64,000 nt of DNA, from the NCBI RefSeq assembly GCF_011602485.2, contig NZ_CP050022.2, forward strand, positions 186,001-250,000, given 5' to 3'. The stretch is from Bradyrhizobium sp. 1(2017) (GTDB lineage: Bacteria > Pseudomonadota > Alphaproteobacteria > Rhizobiales > Xanthobacteraceae). The notes beneath the pieces are model-generated. The model was not told the origin of the DNA. It did no database searches and was given only the letters and a program-made list of their open reading frames with translations. A program made the position numbers and the translations under genes. Positions 28,834 through 37,221 of the stretch are shown here, in pieces; position 1 is the stretch's first letter, and every line of letters starts with the position of its first letter.

Positions 28834-29290
28834 AAAAACCCTTTGGATTTCGTTGGGGCGGTTTGTGGATTTCTGTGGAGCTTAACCCCTCGGAAAGGGA
28901 TGTGCGACACCAGGGGCGGGACAACGGCCGATTTTCTTCACATCACTGCCGTCGAGAACAAGTCCGGCGCCCAGCCGAAACGAAACTGGGATTGTGCGGA
29001 CAACCCCCTTGATAAGCTGCCGACAGAAACGCGCAAGCCTTTGAAGCTGGCCGACTTATCGGAAGTCGCCCGAGCTGCCCTAAATATGTTGAGGGATGTG
29101 AACAAGCGCGCGCAAACCCGCGGATGGAATTGCGTGAGTCCAATCCACGGTCACAAAGACTCAAACCTTAAGAATCTAAGATTCTAGATTTGAGGAAGGC
29201 GCTACGGACGGATATGTGTGCAGGGTAAGAGCTTAACGAGTTCTTACTATCCCCAGCATCCCAGGCTGGACAGAAATCCGGGCGCAGAAA
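28834..29290. other. Candidate chromosomal replication origin (oriC)
   Basis: A 457-base gene-free gap between divergent ppsR and hemJ. Seen in it: two TGTGGA motifs 10 bases apart (28864 and 28874), loosely like DnaA boxes; four GANTC sites at 29136-29184; a relatively AT-rich block at about 29130-29260; and a TTAA-N7-TTAC CtrA-like site at 29233-29247. Replication-origin neighbours (rho, mnmE, mnmG, parAB with parS) follow on the right, and genes on both sides point away from the gap. No perfect DnaA box is present. This is inference. Confidence 0.45.
29233..29247. promoter_or_regulatory. CtrA-like half-matching box upstream of hemJ
   Basis: TTAA-CGAGTTC-TTAC, one mismatch from the CtrA consensus TTAA-N7-TTAA, 44 bases before the hemJ start and inside the candidate origin. 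In Caulobacter, CtrA binds the origin to block re-initiation. Confidence 0.3.
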
Positions 29291-29725
29291 ATGTTCGAAG
29301 ACGTCTATCTCTGGATCAAGGCGCTGCATGTGATCGCGGTCATCGCCTGGATGGCCGGCATGCTCTATCTGCCCCGGCTGTTCGTCTATCATTCCGAGGC
29401 GGAGATCGGCTCGAAGCAGTCCGAAACCTTCAAGGTGATGGAACGCCGGCTGCTCAAGGCGATCATCAACCCCGCTATGATGGTCACCTGGCTCGCCGGG
29501 CTTTATCTGGCCTGGTCCGGCCACTGGTTCACGTTCGGCTGGCTGCACGTAAAACTGGCACTGGTCTTGGCCATGTCTGCGGTCCACGGCTTTTTTTCCC
29601 GTTGGCTGAAGGATTTCGCTGCCGACCGGCGCCCGCGAAGCCAGAAATTCTATCGAATTATCAACGAGGTACCGACCGTTCTGATGATTTTCATCGTCAT
29701 CATGGTGATCGTGAAGCCGTTCTAG
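29291..29725 (+). CDS. hemJ: Protoporphyrinogen oxidase HemJ
   Basis: 144 aa integral membrane enzyme with four predicted helices (about 7-25, 55-77, 82-100, 122-141). It oxidises protoporphyrinogen IX to protoporphyrin IX in haem synthesis. The conserved His in IKALHVIAVIAW and the Lys/His pair in WLHVKLALV match the HemJ (formerly UPF0093) family. It lies next to rho, as in other alphaproteobacteria, but hemE, often beside it, is absent. Confidence 0.9.
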   Translation: MFEDVYLWIKALHVIAVIAWMAGMLYLPRLFVYHSEAEIGSKQSETFKVMERRLLKAIINPAMMVTWLAGLYLAWSGHWFTFGWLHVKLALVLAMSAVHGFFSRWLKDFAADRRPRSQKFYRIINEVPTVLMIFIVIMVIVKPF

Positions 29726-29758
29726 GCAGCGCTTGCGACCATCCGCTCAGCGCTTCGG

Positions 29759-29788
29759 CTTGCGGAGTGGAAAGCGATTTTCTATATT
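29759..29788 (+). promoter_or_regulatory. Putative housekeeping promoter for rho
   Basis: CTTGCG (29759-29764) and CTATAT (29782-29787) are separated by 17 bases, matching the alphaproteobacterial sigma-70 pattern CTTGAC-N17-CTATAT. The predicted transcript would have a leader of roughly 180 bases before rho, long enough for autogenous control, but no clear attenuator hairpin is seen. Confidence 0.5.
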
Positions 29789-29972
29789 ATCCCTATCCCA
29801 CCCAACGCAGGCGGATGTGGTTGTGTCTGAGCTTTCCAGAGGCCGGACACCGCATCAGGTTTGAAGCCTCACCGGCACTCTCCTTGCCAGACCTGCGGAC
29901 CTTACCTTCTCACGTCCGCATTTCAGAGCCTCCTCGCGCCCCCTTCCAAGGTTACCCCACAGGACCACCCCA

Positions 29973-31238
29973 ATGCGGGAAATTAAACTTCAGGACCTTA
30001 AGTCGAAAACCCCGGCCGAGCTGGTCTCGTTCGCGGAAGAGAACGGGGTCGAGAATGCCAGCACCATGCGCAAGCAGGAGCTGCTGTTCGCCATCCTCAA
30101 GCAGCTGGCGCTCGCCGAGACCGATATCGTCGGCGAAGGCGTCGTCGAGGTGCTCTCCGACGGTTTCGGCTTCCTCCGCTCGCCCGATGCGAATTATCTC
30201 CCGGGCCCGGACGACATCTACGTTTCGCCCTCGCAGATCCGCCGTTTTGGCCTGCGCACCGGCGACACCATCGAAGGCCATATCCGCAGCCCGAAAGAGG
30301 GCGAGCGCTATTTCGCGCTGCTGAAGGTCAACACGCTCAATTTCGAGGACCCGGAAAAGGCCAAGCACAAGGTCAATTTCGACAACCTCACGCCGTTGTT
30401 TCCGAATCAGCGCTTCCGCATGGAAATCGACGATCCGACGCGGAAAGACCTTTCTGCACGCGTGATCGACATCGTCGCGCCGATTGGCAAGGGCCAGCGC
30501 GCGCTGATCGTCGCGCCGCCGCGCACCGGTAAAACCGTGCTGATGCAGAACATCGCGCATTCGATCACGCACAATCACCCCGAATGCTATCTGATCGTGC
30601 TGCTGATCGACGAGCGTCCGGAAGAAGTCACGGACATGCAGCGCTCGGTGAAGGGCGAAGTCGTGTCCTCGACCTTCGACGAGCCGGCCGTGCGCCACGT
30701 CCAGGTCGCCGAGATGGTGATCGAAAAGGCAAAGCGCCTGGTCGAGCATGGCCGCGACGTCGTCATCCTGCTCGATTCGATCACGCGACTTGGCCGCGCC
30801 TACAACACGGTGGTGCCGTCATCCGGCAAGGTGCTGACCGGCGGTGTCGATGCCAACGCGCTGCAGCGTCCGAAGCGCTTCTTCGGTGCCGCCCGCAACA
30901 TCGAGGAGGGCGGCTCGCTGACCATCATCGCGACCGCGCTGGTCGATACCGGCAGCCGCATGGACGAAGTCATCTTCGAAGAGTTCAAGGGCACCGGTAA
31001 CTCGGAACTGATCCTGGACCGCAAGGTTTCGGACAAGCGCACCTTCCCGGCGATCGACATCTCGCGCTCCGGCACCCGCAAGGAGGAGCTCATCACCGAT
31101 CCCCAGGTGCTCAAGAAGATGTACGTGCTCCGCCGCATCCTCAATCCGATGGGGACGATGGACGCGATCGACTTCCTGCTCGACAAGCTGCGCTCGACCA
31201 AGAGCAATTCGGAGTTCTTCGACTCGATGAACACCTGA
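29973..31238 (+). CDS. rho: Transcription termination factor Rho
   Basis: 421 aa hexameric RNA helicase that terminates transcription. The N-terminal Rho domain ([17 protein letters not shown]) and cold-shock-like RNA-binding fold (about 55-125) precede the ATPase with Walker A APPRTGKT (about 177-184) and the Q-loop/R-loop regions. Length is normal. It is followed by a strong intrinsic terminator at 31261-31288. Confidence 0.97.
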   Translation: MREIKLQDLKSKTPAELVSFAEENGVENASTMRKQELLFAILKQLALAETDIVGEGVVEVLSDGFGFLRSPDANYLPGPDDIYVSPSQIRRFGLRTGDTIEGHIRSPKEGERYFALLKVNTLNFEDPEKAKHKVNFDNLTPLFPNQRFRMEIDDPTRKDLSARVIDIVAPIGKGQRALIVAPPRTGKTVLMQNIAHSITHNHPECYLIVLLIDERPEEVTDMQRSVKGEVVSSTFDEPAVRHVQVAEMVIEKAKRLVEHGRDVVILLDSITRLGRAYNTVVPSSGKVLTGGVDANALQRPKRFFGAARNIEEGGSLTIIATALVDTGSRMDEVIFEEFKGTGNSELILDRKVSDKRTFPAIDISRSGTRKEELITDPQVLKKMYVLRRILNPMGTMDAIDFLLDKLRSTKSNSEFFDSMNT

Positions 31239-31260
31239 GTGCGGTACAGCATGCGATTGG

Positions 31261-31288
31261 AGGGCGCCTTTGGGCGCCCTTTTCTTTT
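31261..31288 (+). terminator. Intrinsic terminator after rho
   Basis: AGGGCGCC-TTTG-GGCGCCCT forms a perfect 8-base stem with a 4-base loop, followed by TTTCTTTT. It lies 22 bases after the rho stop. Confidence 0.9.
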
Positions 31289-31553
31289 GTGCGGCATTGC
31301 TGCGACGGGCGTGCAGGATGAATGGTGCCTGTCGCTGTATTTCGGACCCTAGGTTAAGCTATTGATATTGAATAATAAAGATTGACTCTTTGGCATAGGG
31401 TGCGGCTTGCAACGCACAAGGTTTGCAGCAAAATGGTGTAAGCTTACCGCAATGCAGCAATAGTTTTTGCTGCGGAATTTGGTGCAGCAAATGGTTCGCG
31501 CGATGCTCGAAATGCGGGGTTTGCCTTTTCCCCGGCAGCCAGACAAATAGGTC
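31289..31553. other. rho-mnmE intergenic region with phased GCAGCAA repeats
   Basis: An unusually AT-rich stretch for this genome (about 31350-31392) is followed by three direct GCAGCAA copies at 31426, 31455 and 31485 (29 and 30 bases apart) and one inverted copy at 31468-31474. The arrangement resembles iterons or a set of regulator sites before mnmE. No gene is apparent. Confidence 0.5.
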
Positions 31554-32912
31554 ATGCACCCGCGAGATCAGACCATCTTTGCGCTGTCGTCCGGTCGCCT
31601 GCCGAGTGCGATTGCCGTGGTGCGCGTCTCCGGGTCCGGGGCCGGCCTGGCGCTGACGACGTTGGTCGGCACCCTTCCAAGGCCGCGACAGGCCAGCCGG
31701 CGGTTGCTCCGCGACGCCGCGGGTCAGCCGATCGACGATGCAGTGGTGCTCTGGTTTCCGGGGCCGGGCAGTGCGACCGGCGAGGATGTCGCCGAGTTCC
31801 ACGTCCATGGCGGACGCGCGGTGCTCGCGGCGCTCATCGCCGCAATTTCCGTTATTCCGAATATACGGGCGGCCGAGCCCGGCGAGTTCACGCGGCGTGC
31901 GTTCGAGAACGGCAAGCTCGACCTCACCGAGGCCGAGGGCCTCGACGATCTCATTCATGCCGATACCGATCGCCAGCGCCGCCAGGCGCTGCGCCAACTG
32001 CAGGGCCTGCTCGGCAACCGCGCCCGCGACTGGCGCGAGCGCATCATCGAGGCGTCCGCACTGATCGAGGCCGGCATCGATTTTTCCGATGAGGGCGATG
32101 TGCCGGCGGAGCTGATGGCGCCGGCGGTGAAAGCCATCAGAGCTCTGCACGACGAAATTGTAAAAGTCCTTGCGGCACAGGGACAAGCTGAACGCTTGCG
32201 CGACGGGCTCGTGGTTGCGATCGCCGGCGAGCCGAATGTCGGCAAGTCGACGCTGATGAATCAACTCGCGCGCCGCGAGGTTGCGATTGTCTCGCCGCAT
32301 GCCGGAACCACGCGCGACGTGATCGAGGTGCAGCTCGATCTCGACGGCTATCCCGTCACGGTGATCGACACCGCCGGCATCCGCGAGACCGATGATCCAG
32401 TCGAGCAGGAAGGCGTGCGCCGGGCACGTGCGCGAGCCGAAGACGCAGATCTCGTGCTGTGGCTGGTCGAGGGGACGCGGGTCGTCGATGCCGAGGCGAT
32501 GCGGTCGCTGCGGAAATCCCGCAATGACGGCGACCGCTCTGGCGGCCCGGTCTGGATCGTCCGCAACAAGATCGATCTCGGCGGCATCGGGGAGGCCGGG
32601 TCGCGCGGCGAGTTCGGGATATCGGCGAGCCGAGGCGACGGCGTTCCCGGCCTGGTGGATGCCCTCGTGAGATTCGCCTCCGACTTTTTTGGAACCGGCG
32701 AGGGTGCATTGGTAACCCGGGCGCGCCAACGCGACCTGCTGCGCCAGGCCTCAGACAGTTTGCGCCGGAGCTTGGAGCTTGTAGAAGAGGGCGAAGAGCT
32801 CGCCGCTGAAGAGCTCCGCGCGGCCGTTTATGCCTTGGGCCGATTGCTTGGCCGGGTCGACGTCGAGGACGTCCTGGGAGCCATTTTCCAGAAGTTCTGC
32901 ATCGGAAAGTAG
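31554..32912 (+). CDS. mnmE: tRNA modification GTPase MnmE
   Basis: 452 aa. With MnmG it makes the 5-carboxymethylaminomethyl group of U34 in certain tRNAs. An N-terminal folate-binding domain (about 1-120, [21 protein letters not shown] region) surrounds a G domain with P-loop GEPNVGKS (about 225-232) and DTAG. The C-terminal motif FCIGK supplies the catalytic Cys. It begins with ATG 31554 and is followed by a terminator, then by parS-rich DNA and mnmG. Confidence 0.97.
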   Translation: MHPRDQTIFALSSGRLPSAIAVVRVSGSGAGLALTTLVGTLPRPRQASRRLLRDAAGQPIDDAVVLWFPGPGSATGEDVAEFHVHGGRAVLAALIAAISVIPNIRAAEPGEFTRRAFENGKLDLTEAEGLDDLIHADTDRQRRQALRQLQGLLGNRARDWRERIIEASALIEAGIDFSDEGDVPAELMAPAVKAIRALHDEIVKVLAAQGQAERLRDGLVVAIAGEPNVGKSTLMNQLARREVAIVSPHAGTTRDVIEVQLDLDGYPVTVIDTAGIRETDDPVEQEGVRRARARAEDADLVLWLVEGTRVVDAEAMRSLRKSRNDGDRSGGPVWIVRNKIDLGGIGEAGSRGEFGISASRGDGVPGLVDALVRFASDFFGTGEGALVTRARQRDLLRQASDSLRRSLELVEEGEELAAEELRAAVYALGRLLGRVDVEDVLGAIFQKFCIGK

Positions 32913-32945
32913 GGCTAGTTCTTCATTGTAGAACTAGCCTTTGTT
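32913..32945 (+). terminator. Intrinsic terminator after mnmE
   Basis: GGCTAGTTCT and AGAACTAGCC form a perfect 10-base stem around a 7-base loop, followed by TTTGTT. It begins directly after the mnmE stop. Confidence 0.8.
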
Positions 32946-32956
32946 CCATTCTTTGT

Positions 32957-32970
32957 GTTTCACGTGAAAC
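32957..32970. promoter_or_regulatory. parS site (perfect)
   Basis: GTTTCACGTGAAAC, the perfect 14-base core of the bacterial ParB-binding site, preceded by T as in the 16-base consensus. Confidence 0.9.
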
Positions 32971-33016
32971 GCGGGGAATGCCATTCCCGCGTACACGCGA
33001 GATGGGATTCCAGCCT

Positions 33017-33030
33017 GTCTCACGTGAAAC
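33017..33030. promoter_or_regulatory. parS site (one mismatch)
   Basis: GTCTCACGTGAAAC differs from the parS core at one position in the left arm. Confidence 0.75.
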
Positions 33031-33121
33031 GTGGGATCGACCCCAGCCAAGATCTATGAGGTCCATGTGAGGTCGCCGCGAGGAGCGGTGGCGGGTATTG
33101 AGCGCGGCCCGCGCCTGAATT

Positions 33122-33209
33122 CGTCATTGCGAGGAGCTCTTGCGGCGAAGCAGTCCAGGCTGTCTCCACGGTCGCATTCTGGATTGCTTCACTTTCACTC
33201 GCAATGGCG
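33122..33209. repeat. Dispersed palindromic repeat (CATTGCGAG type)
   Basis: Begins CGTCATTGCGAGGAGC and continues with GAAGCAGTCCAG, then a right half GGATTGCTTC...CTCGCAATGGCG. It is a degenerate copy of the element at 46493-46579. Confidence 0.6.
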
Positions 33210-33310
33210 GATGTGGCCACAGGTCGGCCTGCAATCCCCAAGCCCAACCGACTTGCCCGGCTTACTTCCCATGCCGCGCTGGCCCGTCGCTCACCGACGA
33301 GACCCATTTC

Positions 33311-33324
33311 GTCCCACGTGAAAA
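33311..33324. promoter_or_regulatory. Degenerate parS-like site
   Basis: GTCCCACGTGAAAA keeps the CACGTG centre and most of the right arm but has three mismatches to the parS core. ParB binding is uncertain. Confidence 0.35.
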
Positions 33325-33403
33325 CATCAGGCAGTTCACGGCGACGTCTACTGTGCATGGGGTTGTTTTCGCGACAATCACTTTGACTCCTCTCAGCCAC
33401 CCC

Positions 33404-33417
33404 GTTTCACGTGAAAC
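33404..33417. promoter_or_regulatory. parS site (perfect)
   Basis: GTTTCACGTGAAAC followed by A, matching the parS consensus, 58 bases before the mnmG start. Confidence 0.9.
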
Positions 33418-33475
33418 AACTGTCTCACCCAGTTTCCACTTCCGGCCTTCACGCCTCTGAGCTAGAAGTCCGCCC

Positions 33476-35356
33476 ATGCGAACAGAGCGAGAGAGCTTCG
33501 ACGTCATCGTGATTGGCGGCGGTCACGCCGGCTGTGAGGCTGCGGCCGCCGCTGCCCGGATGGGTGCCGCGACCGCGCTGGTGACGCACCGCTTCTCCAC
33601 GGTCGGCGCGATGTCCTGCAATCCCGCCATCGGTGGCCTCGGCAAGGGCCATCTGGTCCGCGAAGTCGATGCGCTTGATGGCCTGATGGGCCGGGTTGGC
33701 GATGCCGGCGGCATCCAGTTTCGCGTCCTCAATCGTCGCAAGGGCCCCGCCGTCCGTGGTCCCCGGGCCCAGGCCGACCGGAAGCTCTATGCGGCAGCGA
33801 TGCAGAGCGCGATCCGGGAGACCGAAGGTCTCTCCGTCGTCGAAGGCGAGGCCGACGAGCTGATCGTGGTTGAGGGTCGGGTGATCGGACTGCGCCTGGC
33901 CGATGGCCGGCAGCTTCGGGCCGGGGCCATTGTCGTCACCACCGGCACCTTCCTGCGCGGTCTGATCCATCTCGGTGAGCAGAACTGGCCTGCCGGCCGG
34001 GTCGGCGAGGCGCCTGCGATGGGCCTTTCCAGCTCCTTTGAGCGTGCCGGTTTTACCCTGGGACGTCTGAAGACCGGCACGCCGCCGCGTCTCGACGGCA
34101 GCACGATCGACTGGTCCGCAGTCGAGATGCAGCCCGGAGATGAGCCGCCGGAGCCGTTCTCGGTGATGACCGAGCGGATCACGACCCCGCAGATCCAGTG
34201 CGGCATCGCCCGAACCACCGCGGCGACCCACGAGGTGATCCGGGCCAATGTCCATCGCTCCCCGATGTACTCCGGCCAGATCAAGAGCTCCGGACCACGC
34301 TATTGCCCCTCGATCGAGGACAAGATCGTTCGCTTCGGCGACCGCGACGGGCATCAGATCTTCCTGGAGCCCGAAGGGCTCGACGATACGACGGTCTATC
34401 CCAACGGCATCTCGACCTCGCTGCCGGAGGAGGTTCAGCTCGCGATCCTCGCCAGCATTCCGGGTCTCGGGCGGGTCAAGATGGTCCGTCCGGGCTATGC
34501 CATCGAGTACGATCACATCGATCCCCGCGAGCTCGATCCGACGCTCCAGACCAAGCGTCTGCGTGGCCTGTTCCTGGCCGGGCAGATCAATGGCACGACG
34601 GGCTATGAGGAAGCGGCCGGCCAGGGCATCGTGGCCGGCCTGAACGCCGCGCTCTCCGCCAGCGGCGCCGCGCTGACGGTGTTCGACCGTGCGGATGGCT
34701 ATCTCGGTGTGATGATCGACGATCTCGTCACCCGCGGGATCAGCGAGCCCTACCGGATGTTCACCTCCCGGGCCGAGTATCGGTTGACGCTGCGGGCCGA
34801 CAATGCGGACCAACGCCTGACCGAGAAGGGGATTGCCCTCGGGTGTGTCGGCAGTGCCCGGACGCAGCACCATCGCGCCAAGATGGAGGCCCTGAACGCA
34901 GCCCGGGCACTCTCGAAGTCACTGACGATCACGCCGAACGAGGCGATCAAGCACGGACTGTCCCTGAACCGCGATGGTCAGCGCCGGTCCGCTTTCGAGC
35001 TGATGGCCTATCCGGACATTGGCTGGGGCCAGGTTCGCACGATCTGGCCGGAGCTGTCCGCGATCAATCCCGTCATCGCCACCCATCTCGAGATCGATGC
35101 CAAGTACGATGTCTATCTGGAGCGCCAGAGCGCCGATGTCGAAGCTTTCAGGCGGGATGAGGGGATGGTGCTGTCGGAGGTCGACTACCGGCTGGTCCCG
35201 GGTCTCTCCAACGAGGTGCGGGCCAAGTTGGAGAAGGCACGGCCATTCACGGTCGGCCAAGCCGGCCGGATCGACGGTATGACGCCGGCGGCGCTCGGTA
35301 TTCTCGCCGCCTATCTGCGGCGCGAGGCACGAAAGACCTCGAAGGCCATCGCATAG
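33476..35356 (+). CDS. mnmG: tRNA U34 carboxymethylaminomethyl enzyme MnmG (GidA)
   Basis: 626 aa FAD-dependent partner of MnmE in wobble-uridine modification. The dinucleotide-binding motif [12 protein letters not shown] (about 11-22), the SCNPAIGG region, the two catalytic-cysteine neighbourhoods and the C-terminal helical domain ([10 protein letters not shown] onward) are present at normal length. ATG 33476 sits downstream of a perfect parS. rsmG follows 9 bases later, the usual gidAB order. Confidence 0.97.
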   Translation: MRTERESFDVIVIGGGHAGCEAAAAAARMGAATALVTHRFSTVGAMSCNPAIGGLGKGHLVREVDALDGLMGRVGDAGGIQFRVLNRRKGPAVRGPRAQADRKLYAAAMQSAIRETEGLSVVEGEADELIVVEGRVIGLRLADGRQLRAGAIVVTTGTFLRGLIHLGEQNWPAGRVGEAPAMGLSSSFERAGFTLGRLKTGTPPRLDGSTIDWSAVEMQPGDEPPEPFSVMTERITTPQIQCGIARTTAATHEVIRANVHRSPMYSGQIKSSGPRYCPSIEDKIVRFGDRDGHQIFLEPEGLDDTTVYPNGISTSLPEEVQLAILASIPGLGRVKMVRPGYAIEYDHIDPRELDPTLQTKRLRGLFLAGQINGTTGYEEAAGQGIVAGLNAALSASGAALTVFDRADGYLGVMIDDLVTRGISEPYRMFTSRAEYRLTLRADNADQRLTEKGIALGCVGSARTQHHRAKMEALNAARALSKSLTITPNEAIKHGLSLNRDGQRRSAFELMAYPDIGWGQVRTIWPELSAINPVIATHLEIDAKYDVYLERQSADVEAFRRDEGMVLSEVDYRLVPGLSNEVRAKLEKARPFTVGQAGRIDGMTPAALGILAAYLRREARKTSKAIA

Positions 35357-35358
35357 GC

Positions 35359-35372
35359 GTTTCACGTGAAAC
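35359..35372. promoter_or_regulatory. parS site overlapping the rsmG start codon
   Basis: A perfect GTTTCACGTGAAAC lies in the 9-base gap between mnmG and rsmG and runs into rsmG. The GTG at 35366-35368, the only plausible rsmG start, is part of the palindrome. Confidence 0.88.
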
Positions 35373-36139
35373 AGCGCGGGCCGGGCGGCGGCAGATCTTC
35401 ATCAGGGAAAAACGCGGGGGGTGAGGGCGCCGCCCGGCGATCCGAGCCGGCGCCGATCAAACCGAGGATTGACAAGGCCAGCGCCAACGATCAGGCGCTG
35501 GATACCATCATCGCCGCGGACAAGGATGCCGCTCTGAAGCTCGCTCCGATTTCACGTGAAACCCAGGACCGGCTCGATCGCTACATCGCGCTGGTCCGGG
35601 AGTGGCAGGCCAAGACCAATCTTGTCGCGCCGTCGACCCTGCCGCAGCTCTGGACGCGCCACATCGCCGACTCGCTTCAGCTCGTCGATCTCGCACCATC
35701 GGCCAAGCGCTGGGCCGACCTCGGCAGCGGTGGCGGCTTCCCCGGCGTCGTCCTGGCCTGCGCCATGGCCGGGACGCCGGACGTCCGTGTCCATCTCGTC
35801 GAGCGAATCGCCAAAAAGGCCGCGTTCCTGCGCGAAGCGATCCGCATCACCGCGTCTCCGGGAGTCGTACATCTCGCTGAGATCGGGGATAATGTGGATA
35901 GAATCACCGGCTCCGTCGATTGCGTCACCGCGCGTGCGTTGGCTCCGCTACATCAACTCATCGGCTTTGCGGAGCCGCTGATGCGCCAGGGCGCAAAGGC
36001 GTTATTTCTCAAGGGTCAAGATGTAGAGGCTGAATTGACCGAAGCCGCTAAATATTGGAATATTAAGCCTCAGCTCCATCGCAGCCGTACCGGGGACGGC
36101 TGGATCGTGGAACTGACGACCGTCGAACGGCGCGGATGA
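35366..36139 (+). CDS. rsmG: 16S rRNA (guanine527-N7)-methyltransferase RsmG (GidB)
   Basis: 257 aa SAM-dependent methyltransferase that modifies G527 of 16S rRNA; loss gives low-level streptomycin resistance in many bacteria. The core starts near RLDRYIALVREWQAKTNLV and has the SAM motif DLGSGGGFPG. A disordered, glycine/alanine-rich N-terminal extension of about 50 residues precedes it. No in-frame ATG is found before the conserved core, so GTG 35366 within parS is the likely start. A second parS-like site (35549-35562) lies inside the gene. Confidence 0.93.
   Translation: MKQRGPGGGRSSSGKNAGGEGAARRSEPAPIKPRIDKASANDQALDTIIAADKDAALKLAPISRETQDRLDRYIALVREWQAKTNLVAPSTLPQLWTRHIADSLQLVDLAPSAKRWADLGSGGGFPGVVLACAMAGTPDVRVHLVERIAKKAAFLREAIRITASPGVVHLAEIGDNVDRITGSVDCVTARALAPLHQLIGFAEPLMRQGAKALFLKGQDVEAELTEAAKYWNIKPQLHRSRTGDGWIVELTTVERRG
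35549..35562. promoter_or_regulatory. parS site inside rsmG (one mismatch)
   Basis: ATTTCACGTGAAAC differs from the parS core only at the first base. It is translated as ISRET within RsmG, showing that the site coexists with coding constraint. Confidence 0.7.
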
Positions 36140-36169
36140 GGCGTTAAGGGCCTGAGTGGGGAATTGGCG

Positions 36170-37048
36170 ATGAGTGTCATTGACGAGCCGCAGCAAGAAC
36201 AGACCGCCCAAGAGGCCAACCAAGAGACCAACGAGGTCCCGCATGGCCACCCGCGTATCCTGGCGCTGGCGAACCAGAAGGGCGGTGTGGGAAAGACAAC
36301 CACAGCGATCAATTTGGGAACGGCACTCGCGGCGATCGGCGAGCGCGTCCTGGTCGTCGATCTCGATCCGCAAGGCAACGCCTCGACCGGCCTCGGCATC
36401 GACCGCCGCAACCGGTCCTGCTCGACCTATGACGTCCTGATTGGTGAAGCCCCGCTGCGTGAAGCGGTGGTTTCGACCGCGGTGCCGCGGCTGCACATCG
36501 CGCCCTCCACCATGGATCTCTCCGGCCTCGAGCTCGAGCTCGGCACCACGCCCGGCCGTGCCTTCAAGCTGCGCGATGCCATCGGCGCCCTCAACAACAA
36601 TGTCTCGCCGGACGCCGACTACACCTATGTGCTGATCGACTGCCCGCCCTCGCTGAACCTGCTCACGGTGAATGCGATGGCCGCGTCGGACGCGATCCTG
36701 GTGCCGCTGCAATGCGAGTTCTTCGCGCTCGAAGGTCTGTCGCAATTGCTGCAGACGGTGGAGCAGGTGCGCTCGACGCTCAATCCGAACCTGTCGATCC
36801 ACGGCATCGTGCTGACCATGTTCGACTCGCGCAACAACCTCTCCAACCAGGTCGTCGCCGACGTCCGTCAGTTCATGGGCGAGAAGGTCTACAAGACCAT
36901 GATCCCGCGCAACGTGCGCATCTCCGAAGCGCCGTCCTACGGCAAGCCGGTGCTGGTCTACGATCTCAAATGCGTCGGCAGCGAAGCCTATTTGCGGTTG
37001 GCCACCGAAGTGATCCAGCGTGAGCGCGAGCTGCGCACGACGCATTGA
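36170..37048 (+). CDS. parA: Chromosome partitioning ATPase ParA
   Basis: 292 aa Walker-type ATPase that moves ParB-parS complexes. An acidic/glutamine-rich N-terminal stretch of about 20 residues precedes the deviant Walker A NQKGGVGKTTTAINL (about 36-50), DLDPQGNAS and DCPPSLNLLT. ATG 36170 is chosen; the TTG two codons earlier is less likely. It begins 30 bases after rsmG. parB follows but is separated by a 173-base gap. Confidence 0.96.
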   Translation: MSVIDEPQQEQTAQEANQETNEVPHGHPRILALANQKGGVGKTTTAINLGTALAAIGERVLVVDLDPQGNASTGLGIDRRNRSCSTYDVLIGEAPLREAVVSTAVPRLHIAPSTMDLSGLELELGTTPGRAFKLRDAIGALNNNVSPDADYTYVLIDCPPSLNLLTVNAMAASDAILVPLQCEFFALEGLSQLLQTVEQVRSTLNPNLSIHGIVLTMFDSRNNLSNQVVADVRQFMGEKVYKTMIPRNVRISEAPSYGKPVLVYDLKCVGSEAYLRLATEVIQRERELRTTH

Positions 37049-37057
37049 CGATGCCGC

Positions 37058-37172
37058 AGGGTGGGTTGGCCGAAGGCGTAACCCACCACTGTCCATCTCC
37101 GCGAAAGCAGAGGAGGTGGGTTACGCCGAGCAGGTGCGCTTCGCGCATCTGCGGGGCTGGTCCACCCTACGT
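37058..37172. repeat. Palindromic repeat between parA and parB
   Basis: A perfect 13-base inverted repeat (GGCGTAACCCACC at 37075-37087, complement at 37115-37127) sits inside outer arms related to CAGGGTGG and CCACCCTACG. It belongs to the GGGTGGG-type dispersed elements, like the one at 50252-50344. It fills most of the parA-parB gap, so parB could be partly uncoupled from parA. Confidence 0.7.
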
Positions 37173-37221
37173 TCGAAATTCAGTTCTGGAGTGCTATACC
37201 GTGAATCCAAGGGAGCTGGCG

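Larger units (their letters stand above)
32946..33475. other. mnmE-mnmG intergenic region carrying parS sites and a repeat
   Basis: About 530 bases without a gene. It contains parS-type palindromes at 32957, 33017, 33311 (weak) and 33404, and a dispersed repeat at 33122-33209. It should also contain the mnmG promoter. The function is most simply a ParB loading zone next to the origin. Confidence 0.7.

Noticed and set aside
28862..28882. The TGTGGA motifs as definite DnaA boxes
   Set aside because: The best one, TGTGGATTT, matches TGTGGATAA at only seven of nine positions, so they are used only as supporting hints for the origin.
27601..29187. A 528-codon plus-strand frame across maf, ppsR and the candidate origin
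   Set aside because: Antisense to maf and ppsR over most of its length; no recognisable domain. The part in the intergenic gap has no independent start signal.
33311..33324. CACGTG site as a full parS
   Set aside because: Three mismatches to the core; kept only as a weak parS-like feature.
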